From: CAYMSO01 sp964393185
GTDB lineage: Bacteria; Patescibacteriota; Dojkabacteria; J137
Direction of reading: 5' to 3'
NCBI GenBank assembly: GCA_964393185.1
Contig: CAYMSO010000010.1
Location: 1-60,863, forward strand
DNA: 60,863 nucleotides
This document shows, piece by piece, positions 1 through 9,319 of this stretch. Positions within the stretch are counted from its first letter, which is position 1, and every line of letters starts with the position of its first letter. The notes beneath the pieces are model-generated. The model saw only the letters and a list, made by a program, of their open reading frames with translations, ran no database searches and was not told the origin of the DNA. Position numbers and translations under genes: made by a program.

Positions 1-3000
1 GTGATGGTGATACGGGGAGTATTACATATGATACAAATGATCAATGGAATTTTGCTAACGGAGATTTATATGTTTCTAATGGGAATCTTGCAGTAGGGTC
101 TCTTCCTACCACCGCTGTGAAAATATTAGGTTTTTATTCAGTAACTTCACCGCAAACGGCTTTCGCAGGAAGTTTTACAATAAATTATAGTGGAGGAAAT
201 AATACAGGAACGCTGCGAGGAATTAGAGGTGCAGCGGTAGTTAGTGACCACTCAAATGTAGCTCAGATTATAGGATTGTTCGGTAGCACGACCTTAGGAG
301 GAGGAGGAACGGTAACAGAAGCATATGCCGGAAAGTTTGAGGTATTGCATTCAGGATTAATGGGTACAATTTCAACTGCGGCGGGAATCAGGGTGGTTGC
401 AGCAGATGTTTCTAACTCAGGAACAATAACCAATAACTATGGTGTATATATAGAAGATGAAACCGCAGGTACAAACGATTATGGAATTTATATTGTAGGC
501 GCAGATACTTATGCTCTTTGGGTGGATAACGATATATCCAGATTTGATGGAAATGTGTTGATCGGAGGAATATCTTCCGGTTCAGATTATCTAAACATTG
601 CAGCAGCAACAGCATCTTCAGCGCAAATTAATCTTGCAAGTTCATCTGGCGTAAATCCATCAACTCCATCTTCAGGAGATTTGTGGTGGAATGGGACACA
701 ACTTTATTTCTTCAATGGAACTAGCAATATTGATTTATTAGAATCAGGGTCACCAACTGTAAGCCTAACAAATAGATCGGGAGGTACACTTAGCGCAGGC
801 GCAATAGTTATTCAAGATACAGCAAATGACTCGTCATTTACCACAACAACAACAGCCAATGATCCAAAAGTTTTAGGAATTTTAATCGAAAGCTGTGCAA
901 ATTTAGCTACCTGCAAAGTTCAAGTTTCTGGATCTACTACTGTTACTGCAAGTGCAGCAGTAAATAGGGGAGATTATATTTACACTTCAACAACAGCAGG
1001 TCAGGCAAAATCTACCACTGAAGTACAAGTAGGAGTAATTGCAGTAGCTTTAACATCAGATAACTCCGCACCGTACACCCCTACCATTATGATATTTAAA
1101 GATGCCAGATCTGGTAATGCGCAGGTATTTTCTAATTCAGGATCAGTAAGTGACGGTAGTTACTTAGAAATTGCGCATAATCAATCTTCAAACGATATTT
1201 TGGCGACAGGTTGGTATCAAGAAGGAGTTACTTCTAATTATGTTGCCATAAATGAACCTACCGGCGAAAATCATAATTTAAATGATTCTGCTCTTAAAGG
1301 CTACTGGGTAATGGACGAAGCTAGTGGTGACTTAGACGATAAGTCTAGCAATAACAATACACTAATCGATAAAAATGCTCCGGCTTATCAACAATCCGGT
1401 AAAGGTGAAGATAAGTATTCGATTAGTTTGAATTCAGATGCTAACACTGGTGGTACTCAAAATGATCATGACTATTTGTGTACAGGTACAGGCACTACTT
1501 GTGCAGATGATGCCGATTTTGACTTTACAGGAGATTTTACAGTTGGAGGTTGGATGAAATTAAGCAGCTCTCAATATTTAGGAGGGTATTTCCTTTCGAA
1601 GTGGAACAATGGTATAAGTGGTAATTATTCAATAAGTGTTGCCCAAACTACAGGAGCATTGACTTTCACTGTTTATGCAACATCTAATGGATCTTATCTT
1701 ACTACTTCCTACGGAACAAGCTTTTATGATGATAAATGGCACCATATAGTAGGCATGGTTAAAGGTACTAATATTTTTCTTTATATAGACGGAGAACTAG
1801 TCAATGCCAATGGTACAACAGCCGGTACCAGACAAACAGATTCTGCCGCTTCTTTTGTAGTTGGTTGGGATCATGCAGCCAGTTTTGGTAATGGTCTTAC
1901 AGGAAGCTACGACGAGATTTTCGCCTACTCCAGAGCTCTTGAGCCGGCAGAGGTTCAGTCACTATATGATTATGGAGCTCGTAAGTTTAAGATAGAGCAA
2001 ACAGACAGTAATACAGTCAGACTTTACAATTATAGCGGTCAATCTCAAACTTTAAGATTAGATGCAGTTGTAAATGTCGCAGGTGGGGTTGGGGGAGGCG
2101 GTAGCTTATTTACAGATGGTGGTGCAACCACTTATTTAACTGCGACATCGGATGATTTTGCAATTGGAGGCAACTCTTTGGCTAGCCCTCTAAGTGTAGA
2201 TGTGAGTGCCAATACTGTGCGAATAGGTACAGGTTCTTCAGCTAATGCAGTGCTCTCTATGTATGCATCTGACGGAGATACTGGAACACTTACATATACA
2301 ACAAACGACAGGTGGGAATTTAGTGGAGGTGATGTAAGTGTGCTAGGTAATTTAATTACTACTACAATAAGTTCTTCTGGTGACTGGACTTGGAGCGCAA
2401 CAAGCCCAACGGTCACTACAAACTCTGGCGAAACTATAGTATTTACAGACGGTAGTGATAGTTTTACTATCAACATGTCAGGGTCTTCTTTTTCTTTCTC
2501 TGATGGGACTAACTCCTTTACCTTCGACGTCGATACAGGCCCTGTTTATGCAGGAACAGCAAGGCCGTTAAGACGAAATTATCTTTCACCGGAGTACTCC
2601 GGAGCCACATTAACTGCAGATGGAAGTAATAATACTGGCGTTATGACTTCTGACTTTTGTGAAAATGGAGCCAGTGCATCAATTCCAGACAGAAACACAA
2701 GTGTATGTAATACATCTGGAGATATACATAATTACTATTCCTGGACTACTACACAGGGATCAGCCCAGGATTACGAAATCTGGGTTAGATGGAGAGTACC
2801 AGACAACTTCTCTGCGTGGGCATCTTCTGACCCAATTAGAGTCTGGGGAAAAAGAACAGATGCAACAAATAATGCTGTTACTGTATATCTTTACGACACA
2901 GCAGGGACACTTGAAAATACTGGCGGTACTCAAGTTGCAGGCACTACTTGGACGCAAACATCATTAGAATCGTCATTTGGTGGAACATACACCCCCGGTT

Positions 3001-3092
3001 CTTATATGACTTTTCAAATAGTTATGAATGCAGACTCTAACGATTCAGTTCAAGTAGGAGAGATCTCTATTGATTATTTAACTAACAATTAA
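1..3092 (+). CDS. Large secreted LamG-domain repeat protein, 5' partial
   Basis: The reading frame is open to the left edge (first full codon at base 3), so the gene starts outside the window; the GTG at 117 is internal. Upstream codons 3-116 resemble an internal segment near 2265-2350 (both contain DGDTG followed by TND.W.F), which points to a repeat architecture. The middle (about 1290-1985) is a LamG/concanavalin-like lectin domain, recognisable from YWVMDEASGD near its start, DKWHHIVG, and YDEIFAYSRAL near its end. The segment before it has the short Gly/Asp-rich strands (NYGVYIED, ALWVDND) seen in phage-tail-like and CPR surface proteins. No C-terminal membrane segment or sorting motif is visible. 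The stop overlaps the next start (TAATG at 3090-3094), indicating translational coupling. A role in surface adhesion or glycan binding is inference. Confidence 0.85.
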   Translation, partial: DGDTGSITYDTNDQWNFANGDLYVSNGNLAVGSLPTTAVKILGFYSVTSPQTAFAGSFTINYSGGNNTGTLRGIRGAAVVSDHSNVAQIIGLFGSTTLGGGGTVTEAYAGKFEVLHSGLMGTISTAAGIRVVAADVSNSGTITNNYGVYIEDETAGTNDYGIYIVGADTYALWVDNDISRFDGNVLIGGISSGSDYLNIAAATASSAQINLASSSGVNPSTPSSGDLWWNGTQLYFFNGTSNIDLLESGSPTVSLTNRSGGTLSAGAIVIQDTANDSSFTTTTTANDPKVLGILIESCANLATCKVQVSGSTTVTASAAVNRGDYIYTSTTAGQAKSTTEVQVGVIAVALTSDNSAPYTPTIMIFKDARSGNAQVFSNSGSVSDGSYLEIAHNQSSNDILATGWYQEGVTSNYVAINEPTGENHNLNDSALKGYWVMDEASGDLDDKSSNNNTLIDKNAPAYQQSGKGEDKYSISLNSDANTGGTQNDHDYLCTGTGTTCADDADFDFTGDFTVGGWMKLSSSQYLGGYFLSKWNNGISGNYSISVAQTTGALTFTVYATSNGSYLTTSYGTSFYDDKWHHIVGMVKGTNIFLYIDGELVNANGTTAGTRQTDSAASFVVGWDHAASFGNGLTGSYDEIFAYSRALEPAEVQSLYDYGARKFKIEQTDSNTVRLYNYSGQSQTLRLDAVVNVAGGVGGGGSLFTDGGATTYLTATSDDFAIGGNSLASPLSVDVSANTVRIGTGSSANAVLSMYASDGDTGTLTYTTNDRWEFSGGDVSVLGNLITTTISSSGDWTWSATSPTVTTNSGETIVFTDGSDSFTINMSGSSFSFSDGTNSFTFDVDTGPVYAGTARPLRRNYLSPEYSGATLTADGSNNTGVMTSDFCENGASASIPDRNTSVCNTSGDIHNYYSWTTTQGSAQDYEIWVRWRVPDNFSAWASSDPIRVWGKRTDATNNAVTVYLYDTAGTLENTGGTQVAGTTWTQTSLESSFGGTYTPGSYMTFQIVMNADSNDSVQVGEISIDYLTNN

Positions 3093-6000
3093 TGACCAAT
3101 AGCAAAATCAAAAAGAAAACTAAGTTATTATTAATACTTTTACTAATAATAATTACAACAACACTTCCAATCTATGGAGGCAAGTTACTGAATCTTTTGA
3201 CCGTTGTCGAATCAGGTTCTGGTGATGACTTTTTTGTGCAAAGAGGAACTACAACCATAGCATCGGGCAATACAAGCGCTACTATAACAGCTGGGACTGA
3301 TTATACAGCTCCAACAGCGGCTTCTAAGGCTTTTATTAGAATTACTAATACCCAATATACAGGAGCAGGAAGAGATTCTTTGGGTGGAGCTCAGAATGCC
3401 GACGATTTTATGGCCTATATTACTAATCCCGAAAATATTACAACTTCAGTAACCTTTGCTCGTGCTGGTAATACAGACAATACAAGAATTTCTTGGGAAA
3501 TAGTGGAATATCAAGGACCTACAGGTGGAGCTAACGAAATCATTGTCAGAAGACAAGGTTCTACTACGATTGGAGCAACTAGCCTAACGGTAGATACTCC
3601 CATAATAAATGGAGTATCTAACTCAAGCGATATTGTTGTATTTATAACAGGAACAGGAAATGTTGATACAGGCCGTGGAGATATTAACTGTGCTCTTTAT
3701 ACTGCCGAGTATGTTTCAGCTTCTAATGTTGCTCGGTTTACAAGAGGAGAGCATGGCACTGATGCCAACAGTTTTTCTTGGGCGGTAGTTGAATTTACAG
3801 GCACAAATTGGAATATTCAAAGAGTTTCTCACACATATACTGCAGCGGGTAGTACAGAAACCGAAACAATAACATCTGTAAATAGCCTAAGTAAAGCATT
3901 TATCCATGCACAAAAAACTGCAGGTACAAACCTTTCAGGACAAGACGAAATGGGGCATGAAGTATGGCTATCAGCTACTAATCAAGTCTCTTTCTTATTA
4001 ACTACTGGATCTACTACCCCATCTTCACAAACTTCTGTCGCTTGGATTATAGAAAATACACAGTCTACTGGCGAAGTAATGAATGTCACTCGTGGCCAGA
4101 AAACTAAAGCTGCTTCTGGCTCGGAACCAGGTACAATTAGTCAGAGCTATGGACCGATTACCGATTTAACAATTGCCTCACTCTTTGTAAATGCAAAAAC
4201 AGCGGGAACCGGAGCTAACTTTCCTATAGGTGTATTTGCTGCAATATTAACATCAACTTCAAATATAGACTTTTGGTATTCGGATAATGGAAATACACAA
4301 GAAATCCGCTGGGAAGTAGTTGAGTGGCCAACTGCACCGGCTTCCAATGTAACCGTGAGCAATTATGGCAGTCAGATTGCCTCACTTACCCCTGGCACTA
4401 ATAATCATGTAGGTGGAGCTTTTGTCATTAAAGAGAATACTTCTAGCCGAAATGTTACAGGTATTACCATTACTGAATCGGGAAGTGTAGACGCGCAAAA
4501 TGGTTTAGACAATATAAAGCTATTTTATGATCTAGATACTTCGTCACCTTATAACTGTGCAAGCGAAAGTTATTCTGGAACAGAAACACAGTTTGGTTCA
4601 ACAGATACAGATAGCTTTTCTGCAGCTAATGGTACTGCAGCTTTTACAGGTAGTGTGAGTATTTCGACCACTCAAACAATGTGTGTTTATGTTGTGTTAG
4701 ATGTATTAACTGGTACTGCCAATAAAACATTAGAAATAGAAATAGCTAATCCTTCAACTGCAGTTACTTTATCTGCAGGTACGGTGGGACCTACAGGTAT
4801 TGTGCCTATAGATGGAACCACCAATTTATATAGTACTCCTACTTGGATGTCTGGTTGGGGATATCGAACTAGATTGACGATTGATCCAGTCAAAGTTGTG
4901 GGTTCAGCAGATTTTTCTAATTTCCCGATAATGGTAAAGTTCACAAGTGCTAACCTCAAAAGCACTTCTAATGGAGGGCATGTATCGCAATCTAATGGCA
5001 ATGACATAGTTTTTACAGCTGATGATGGAACAACAGTATTAGATTACGAAAAATTAAGCTATGATCCTGCAACAGGCAGTTTAGTTTATTACGTCAAGCT
5101 AGGTACGTTATATACTACCGATATAACTAGTTTTTTTGTGTATTATGGACATGGCTCAACTTCTTCTCTAGATGATCCGGTTAATACATGGAATACAGAA
5201 TACAATGCTGTTTGGCACCTGGAAGAATCATCTGGTTCACGGCAAGATTCTACAACTAATAATAATGATCTTTCGGATAATAATACAGTAACAAGTAATA
5301 CTGGTCAGGTAGGCACTGCCGGAGAATTTACTAGAGCAAACAGCGAATACCTAAGTATTACTGATGCATCACAAACAAACTTAGAACTCTCGGGGAACTA
5401 TTCTATTGTTTGGTGGGTTTATTTTACGGATGATACTTTAAAGCAAACTTTTTTTACAAAGTTTTCGGGAACTGGAACAGGATATACTATGGGATGGAAC
5501 TTTCCCGCATCGATTAGAATATTAGAGCAACGTCATTATATAGGCGGTACTGCTACAGATGCACGTTCAAATATTGTAATCGAACCTACAACTGCATCTG
5601 GCACTTGGTATCTGTTTTCTATTCTTTTTGATGATACTAATAACGAAACTATTATGTGTTTGAATAGTGTTTGCGACAGTCCAGCATTATCACAGACCCA
5701 AACTTCTACAGGCAATACGGCTGATTTAAGAATAGGCATAGACGATGCTTTAGCTAACGCAATGGGCGGAAGATTAGACGAAGTAAGAATCCTCGGTGCA
5801 GAGAAAACAACAGATTGGGTCAAAACAATTTATAATAATGAAAGTTCACCTTCCACATTTTATACTCTAGCATCAGAAGAAACACAACCTGCTAATTATA
5901 CCTTTACACAAAATGACTTTGAATTTTTTGTAACTGCCAATAGCGTAACTCTTACCGATACATGGCCATCGGGGAGCGGAGCCGATTTAGCCGAAAATGC

Positions 6001-6544
6001 AGTTTTAACGCAATTACCTGCTACTAATAATCCACTAAAACAGGGGGATAAAATTCGTCTTCAAATCAATCTTACAGTCGGGACTTCCAATTTACCTTCA
6101 GCATCACAGGCGTTTAAACTACAATATTCACAAGCTAATGACTGCACAACAGCATCTTCTTGGACAGATGTAGGTGCAAAAGGATCCGGAGCAATATGGC
6201 GTTTATTTGACGAAGCAAGTATAGGAGACTCAACCACACAAGTTAATAATATTTCGACATCAACATCAGGAGCAGAAGGTTACTATTCAGAAGTTAATCC
6301 GTCTTCAACAAATCCTAATTCTGTAAATATCGGACAAAATATGGAGTGGGACTGGCCTGTCGAAAATAATGGGGCACTGACAAATTCTCCTTATTGCTTT
6401 AGAATGATAAAAAGTAATGACTCGGCATTGGATACATATAATTCGGATAGCTATCCCAAAATTTATACTGCCCCATCAACGGATAATTTATTGCGGCATG
6501 GAAACTTTTTTGAAAATAACATAGAACGAGGATTTATAAATTAA
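3092..6544 (+). CDS. Large secreted protein with DUF2341 and LamG domains
   Basis: 1150 residues. A lysine-rich N-terminus is followed by a hydrophobic segment (residues about 11-27), so it is exported or membrane-anchored. Residues about 20-460 are Thr/Ser/Gly-rich beta-type sequence with at least three repeating units; TTIASG, TTIGATSLT and 'WEIVEYQG/WAVVEFTG/WEVVEWPT' recur. A DUF2341 domain (about 585-690) begins at WGYRTRLTI and includes VYYGHGST. A LamG domain follows (about 700-925) with WHLEESSG and GGRLDEVRIL. The C-terminus has LLRHGNFF..N, a tail type I associate with CPR surface proteins. It is coupled to the preceding gene by TAATG and lies 1 base before the next. DUF2341 plus LamG is a common pairing in exported CPR proteins of unknown ligand. 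Function is unassigned beyond probable adhesion. Confidence 0.85.
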   Translation: MTNSKIKKKTKLLLILLLIIITTTLPIYGGKLLNLLTVVESGSGDDFFVQRGTTTIASGNTSATITAGTDYTAPTAASKAFIRITNTQYTGAGRDSLGGAQNADDFMAYITNPENITTSVTFARAGNTDNTRISWEIVEYQGPTGGANEIIVRRQGSTTIGATSLTVDTPIINGVSNSSDIVVFITGTGNVDTGRGDINCALYTAEYVSASNVARFTRGEHGTDANSFSWAVVEFTGTNWNIQRVSHTYTAAGSTETETITSVNSLSKAFIHAQKTAGTNLSGQDEMGHEVWLSATNQVSFLLTTGSTTPSSQTSVAWIIENTQSTGEVMNVTRGQKTKAASGSEPGTISQSYGPITDLTIASLFVNAKTAGTGANFPIGVFAAILTSTSNIDFWYSDNGNTQEIRWEVVEWPTAPASNVTVSNYGSQIASLTPGTNNHVGGAFVIKENTSSRNVTGITITESGSVDAQNGLDNIKLFYDLDTSSPYNCASESYSGTETQFGSTDTDSFSAANGTAAFTGSVSISTTQTMCVYVVLDVLTGTANKTLEIEIANPSTAVTLSAGTVGPTGIVPIDGTTNLYSTPTWMSGWGYRTRLTIDPVKVVGSADFSNFPIMVKFTSANLKSTSNGGHVSQSNGNDIVFTADDGTTVLDYEKLSYDPATGSLVYYVKLGTLYTTDITSFFVYYGHGSTSSLDDPVNTWNTEYNAVWHLEESSGSRQDSTTNNNDLSDNNTVTSNTGQVGTAGEFTRANSEYLSITDASQTNLELSGNYSIVWWVYFTDDTLKQTFFTKFSGTGTGYTMGWNFPASIRILEQRHYIGGTATDARSNIVIEPTTASGTWYLFSILFDDTNNETIMCLNSVCDSPALSQTQTSTGNTADLRIGIDDALANAMGGRLDEVRILGAEKTTDWVKTIYNNESSPSTFYTLASEETQPANYTFTQNDFEFFVTANSVTLTDTWPSGSGADLAENAVLTQLPATNNPLKQGDKIRLQINLTVGTSNLPSASQAFKLQYSQANDCTTASSWTDVGAKGSGAIWRLFDEASIGDSTTQVNNISTSTSGAEGYYSEVNPSSTNPNSVNIGQNMEWDWPVENNGALTNSPYCFRMIKSNDSALDTYNSDSYPKIYTAPSTDNLLRHGNFFENNIERGFIN

Positions 6545-6545
6545 T

Positions 6546-7265
6546 ATGGACAAAATACTTTTTTTCAACAAAAAAAATAAGACCGAAAGAATTTTGACGG
6601 TAGTAATAGTAGTATTGTTAAGCCTGGGTGTTTATTTATCTCTAAGCGTTTGGGACATAAAAAAATCTTTAGATAAACAGGAATATACAGATCAAGAATT
6701 GATTGAAGATGTCGGAAAATTGATTTTGCTACCCAAAGATGAATCTCCTATTATAACCACATTACGAGACGGTGTAACTATCAATAGAGACTTAGAATTT
6801 TTTAGAAATGCCAAGAATGACGATAAATTAATTGTATTTAGAAGCTCTGGTAAAGCTATTCTGTATAGACCATCAGACAAAATCATAGTCGAAGTAAGTT
6901 CTGTCAATGTAACTAACGATTTAAAATCTCAAAATACTGCAGAACTAAAAGATGATCAAAACACTTTCAGCATTTCTATACGTTACGATAAAAGTATTAG
7001 TAGTGATGTAGCTTCATTACTAAAAAATGCTATTCTGTCTAGTTATGGCGAATTTGTATCAAGCATAGATATCCAAAAAAGTGTAGAAAATTATACGGAA
7101 TCTTTACTGTATTCTTCTGGCAATACCGAAAACTTGAATCAGTTTGAATCCAAGTTAATAGAAAAATTTTCATTGAAAAAACAAGAGAATTTTCCAAAAT
7201 CAGAACAGCAATTTCAAACCAACATAGTTATAATTATTGGACAGAATTTTAGTTTAGCTCAATGA
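6546..7265 (+). CDS. Membrane-anchored CPR-type protein (LPK..E.P / YRPS signature)
   Basis: 239 residues with one N-terminal transmembrane segment (about 17-35) and an extracytoplasmic remainder. Residues about 55-120 carry a signature I associate with membrane proteins of Patescibacteria: GKLILLPKDESP, then FFRNAKNDDKL, then AILYRPSDKIIVEV. I know no assigned function for it. The C-terminal half is charged and helical, ending in a hydrophobic strand (TNIVIIIG). The gene starts 1 base after the preceding stop and its own stop overlaps the next ATG (ATGA at 7262-7265), so it sits inside a coupled operon with the LamG proteins and the serine protease. It could assist assembly or attachment of those exported proteins, but this is inference from position only. 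Confidence 0.7.
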   Translation: MDKILFFNKKNKTERILTVVIVVLLSLGVYLSLSVWDIKKSLDKQEYTDQELIEDVGKLILLPKDESPIITTLRDGVTINRDLEFFRNAKNDDKLIVFRSSGKAILYRPSDKIIVEVSSVNVTNDLKSQNTAELKDDQNTFSISIRYDKSISSDVASLLKNAILSSYGEFVSSIDIQKSVENYTESLLYSSGNTENLNQFESKLIEKFSLKKQENFPKSEQQFQTNIVIIIGQNFSLAQ

Positions 7266-8212
7266 ATTCGATAAAACACCTAACAATTTTTACATTGCTT
7301 TTAGTTTTTACAGTAGGGACCTTTGTTGTAAGTCAGACCTTAGTAAATGATGATTTATCTACCAAAAATTCATCAGCGCTCTATGGCGGCATTCTAGAAA
7401 CGGGCTATCCTTCTGCTGGTTATCTTGTTTCTAAGAGAACAGATAATAAATTTAATTACTGTGGCTTAGTCTATCTTGGCAATGGTAAAGCTGTAACCGC
7501 AGCACATTGTGTCGATAATACAGAAGGTGTATTAGTAGGTTTTGGGGATTTTACTAATAACGGGCAAAGGACAATAGCAAATAAAATTTTTAAAAATACA
7601 GAGTGGCTATCAAACAAAGTAGAGAAAGACTTTGCAATAATACAGTTTGATGTTAATAATTTCGCAACATTGCTGCCAGCGAATATTTATACTCCCGAAG
7701 TATCCTGCGATTATGTAGTAGTCGCTTATGGACGTACAGAAGCTGATACTATTACAGTTTCGTTGGAATCACGACCTAGAAAAAGTGGCAATATTTGTAT
7801 AGAAAAAATAAATGAACGAAGTTTTGTATTTAGTAGTGACGATTCAGGAATTTGCCTAGGCGATAGCGGAAGTGCAATCATGAAAAAGGATTCAAATGCC
7901 ATTGTAGGAATAGTTAGTTCTATAATTTCTGCCTCAGACATACAAGATGAACCATGTTTTGTTGGAAATAAAGCTATTGCTGTAAGGGTAGATAAAAGTT
8001 TTCCAGAATTTGAATCTTTTAGCCAGAGTACACAAGATTTCGGTACAGAGTATGAGTCTCAAGATATAGTAAGTTCCACGGAACTAATAGAAGATTTTGC
8101 CTTGAACAAAGGTGCTATAAATGCAGATCAACAGGACCTTTTTCTTGTTGTTTCAAGCTTTTTGGGAATTCTTACATTAACATATTTAGCATCAAGATTT
8201 CTTAATCGCTAG
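7262..8212 (+). CDS. Trypsin-like (S1/chymotrypsin-fold) serine protease, membrane-anchored
   Basis: 316 residues. The catalytic triad is visible: His82 in TAAHC, Asp123 in KDFAIIQFD and Ser202 in CLGDSGSAIM. An N-terminal hydrophobic segment (about 5-25) directs export and a C-terminal hydrophobic segment (LFLVVSSFLGILTLTYLAS) followed by a basic end suggests anchoring with the protease domain outside the cell. Cysteines flank the active-site serine and histidine as in disulfide-bonded S1 proteases. It is the last gene of the coupled run that starts at the left edge, overlapping the preceding gene by 4 bases. Processing of the large LamG proteins encoded just upstream is a reasonable inference but not shown. 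A promoter-like TATAAT lies 23 bases after the stop and belongs to the next unit. Confidence 0.9.
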   Translation: MNSIKHLTIFTLLLVFTVGTFVVSQTLVNDDLSTKNSSALYGGILETGYPSAGYLVSKRTDNKFNYCGLVYLGNGKAVTAAHCVDNTEGVLVGFGDFTNNGQRTIANKIFKNTEWLSNKVEKDFAIIQFDVNNFATLLPANIYTPEVSCDYVVVAYGRTEADTITVSLESRPRKSGNICIEKINERSFVFSSDDSGICLGDSGSAIMKKDSNAIVGIVSSIISASDIQDEPCFVGNKAIAVRVDKSFPEFESFSQSTQDFGTEYESQDIVSSTELIEDFALNKGAINADQQDLFLVVSSFLGILTLTYLASRFLNR

Positions 8213-8234
8213 AGAATTTTACCTCTTTTTTTGT

Positions 8235-8240
8235 TATAAT
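8235..8240 (+). promoter_or_regulatory. Probable -10 box of the rplU-rpmA unit
   Basis: A perfect TATAAT lies in a T-rich stretch between the protease stop and rplU. No convincing -35 hexamer is present at 16-18 bases upstream. Transcription would begin near 8247, giving a leader of about 70 bases. Confidence 0.45.
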
Positions 8241-8260
8241 TAGCCATTAATTAACTGTTT

Positions 8261-8287
8261 TACACTTTACAAAAAAGCCTAAGTGTA
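8261..8287 (+). promoter_or_regulatory. Leader hairpin upstream of rplU (possible L21 leader)
   Basis: TACACTT (8261-8267) and AAGTGTA (8281-8287) are perfect inverted repeats with a 13-base loop, within the leader between the -10 box and the L21 start. Ribosomal protein leaders that bind L21 are known in other bacteria; whether this one does is inference. Confidence 0.4.
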
Positions 8288-8318
8288 ATATCATATTGAA
8301 GCTTTGAAACTAAGTAGT

Positions 8319-8639
8319 ATGAGCAAATATGCAATTATAAAAATCGGACCTTTCCAGTACAAAGTAGAAGAGGGAAAAGAATATTCTGTTCCAAGATTCG
8401 ATGCCGAAGAAGGAAAAAAATTTACTGATCATGAAGTGTTAGCATTGGCCAACGAAGATAAAATCAATTTTGGTAAACCAGCTTTAGATAATTCTTTAGT
8501 GGCAATTACAGTGATTGAACAAGCAAAGGGCGAGAAAGTAACAAAAAGAGTTTACAGAGCCAAGTCCAGATACGAAAAAAATGTTGGACATCGAAAACTA
8601 GTTACAAAATTTAAAGTAGATAAAATAAATCTAAAATAA
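8319..8639 (+). CDS. rplU: 50S ribosomal protein L21
   Basis: 106 residues from the ATG at 8319. It is a component of the large ribosomal subunit that binds 23S rRNA. The N-terminus MSKYAIIKIGPFQYKVEEG matches the usual L21 opening, and the C-terminal half has the basic KRVYRAKSRYEKNVGHR segment that corresponds to the RNA-binding KRRRRK.YRR.GHRQ region of the family. A TTG at 8304 would add five residues (MKLSS) absent from typical L21 proteins, so the ATG is preferred. The length is close to the family norm of about 103. rpmA follows after 23 bases, the near-universal rplU-rpmA pairing. No strong ribosome-binding site is visible; a short leader hairpin precedes the gene. Confidence 0.97.
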   Translation: MSKYAIIKIGPFQYKVEEGKEYSVPRFDAEEGKKFTDHEVLALANEDKINFGKPALDNSLVAITVIEQAKGEKVTKRVYRAKSRYEKNVGHRKLVTKFKVDKINLK

Positions 8640-8662
8640 TTAACAGGTAATATTTAAATTAT

Positions 8663-8929
8663 ATGGCACATACCAAGGCAGGTGGAGCGGCAAAAAGAAC
8701 TGTAGATGTAGCGGGAAAAAGACTCGGCGTGAAGAAATTTGGAGGCGAGTTTGTTATTCCAGGAAACATTATTGTAAGGCAAAGAGGTACAAAATTCTAT
8801 CCGGGAAAGAACACCATGATGGGTAGAGACCATACAATTTTTTCTGTAGCAGAAGGAAAAGTTAATTTTAAAAGATTAACTGGTCATAAACGCAATCAAC
8901 ACGAAGTAGAGGTCTTAACAGAAGAATAA
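8663..8929 (+). CDS. rpmA: 50S ribosomal protein L27
   Basis: 88 residues. It begins directly with MAHTKAGGAAKRTVD, so it has the short N-terminus typical of species without the N-terminal L27 processing found in Firmicutes. The conserved GNIIVRQRGTKFYPG and GRDHTIFS motifs are present. L27 reaches toward the peptidyl transferase centre with its N-terminus. Cotranscribed with rplU. The family's glycine pair near the start is kept, while RSxNGRDS is replaced by RTVDVAGK, a modest divergence. A hairpin suited to termination follows. Confidence 0.97.
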   Translation: MAHTKAGGAAKRTVDVAGKRLGVKKFGGEFVIPGNIIVRQRGTKFYPGKNTMMGRDHTIFSVAEGKVNFKRLTGHKRNQHEVEVLTEE

Positions 8930-8951
8930 TCTGCATTAATTTTTTCAAACT

Positions 8952-8977
8952 AAATGAATCCTAGCCGGGATTCATTT
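8952..8977. terminator. Hairpin terminator between convergent rpmA and DUF2795 gene
   Basis: Arms 8952-8961 and 8968-8977 form a perfect 10-bp stem with a 6-base loop, followed on the + strand by TTCT. It overlaps the last codons of the minus-strand gene. Confidence 0.6.
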
Positions 8978-9188
8978 TCTGTAATTGTTCGGATAAAGTT
9001 TTGTAAATATCGTCTTCAGAATCATAGATTCTCTCCGGTAAATTTTGTAGTTTCTCCAAAATATCATCCTCAGCTCCACTGTTGACGGCTGCTTTAATTA
9101 ACAAGCTTTTGCTTACTGGGAATTCTATTCCACTTAAGCTCTTGTTTAGTTGGCTAGAATTTATATTTGCGGCAGAATTGTCGTTCAT
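8961..9188 (-). CDS. DUF2795-type small protein
   Basis: 75 residues. After a polar N-terminus, FPVSKSLLIKAAVNSGAED is followed by LEKLQNLPERIYDSEDDI, matching the DUF2795 pattern (FP.sk..Li..A...gA.e.vl..L..LPdr.Y.s..dv). The family is small, probably cytosolic and of unknown function. The gene is convergent with rpmA and its last four codons lie inside the shared hairpin terminator. It is transcribed away from the glycosidase-like gene on the other side. No promoter is evident in the AT-rich 130 bases upstream. Confidence 0.7.
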   Translation of the reverse strand: MNDNSAANINSSQLNKSLSGIEFPVSKSLLIKAAVNSGAEDDILEKLQNLPERIYDSEDDIYKTLSEQLQKMNPG

Positions 9189-9319
9189 AAATTACATTAT
9201 TAACTTAAATTAATTTATTGGAATATCATTTTGTGTAAATAAAAAGACTGTAATTAAAGTGTAAAGAATTAGAGAACAAAACATATTTTATGTATAATGA
9301 TGCAGAGATAATTGGCATT

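Noticed and set aside
117..119. GTG as the start of the first gene
   Set aside because: The frame stays open through base 3 and the upstream translation resembles an internal repeat of the same protein, so the gene is cut by the window edge.
2132..5823. Minus-strand open frames inside the two large LamG genes
   Set aside because: They are shadows of the coding strand: low complexity, no motifs, no spacing consistent with genes.
1..8212. Prophage tail module
   Set aside because: LamG and tail-like repeats occur without any capsid, portal, terminase or tail assembly genes, and the proteins have signal or membrane segments.
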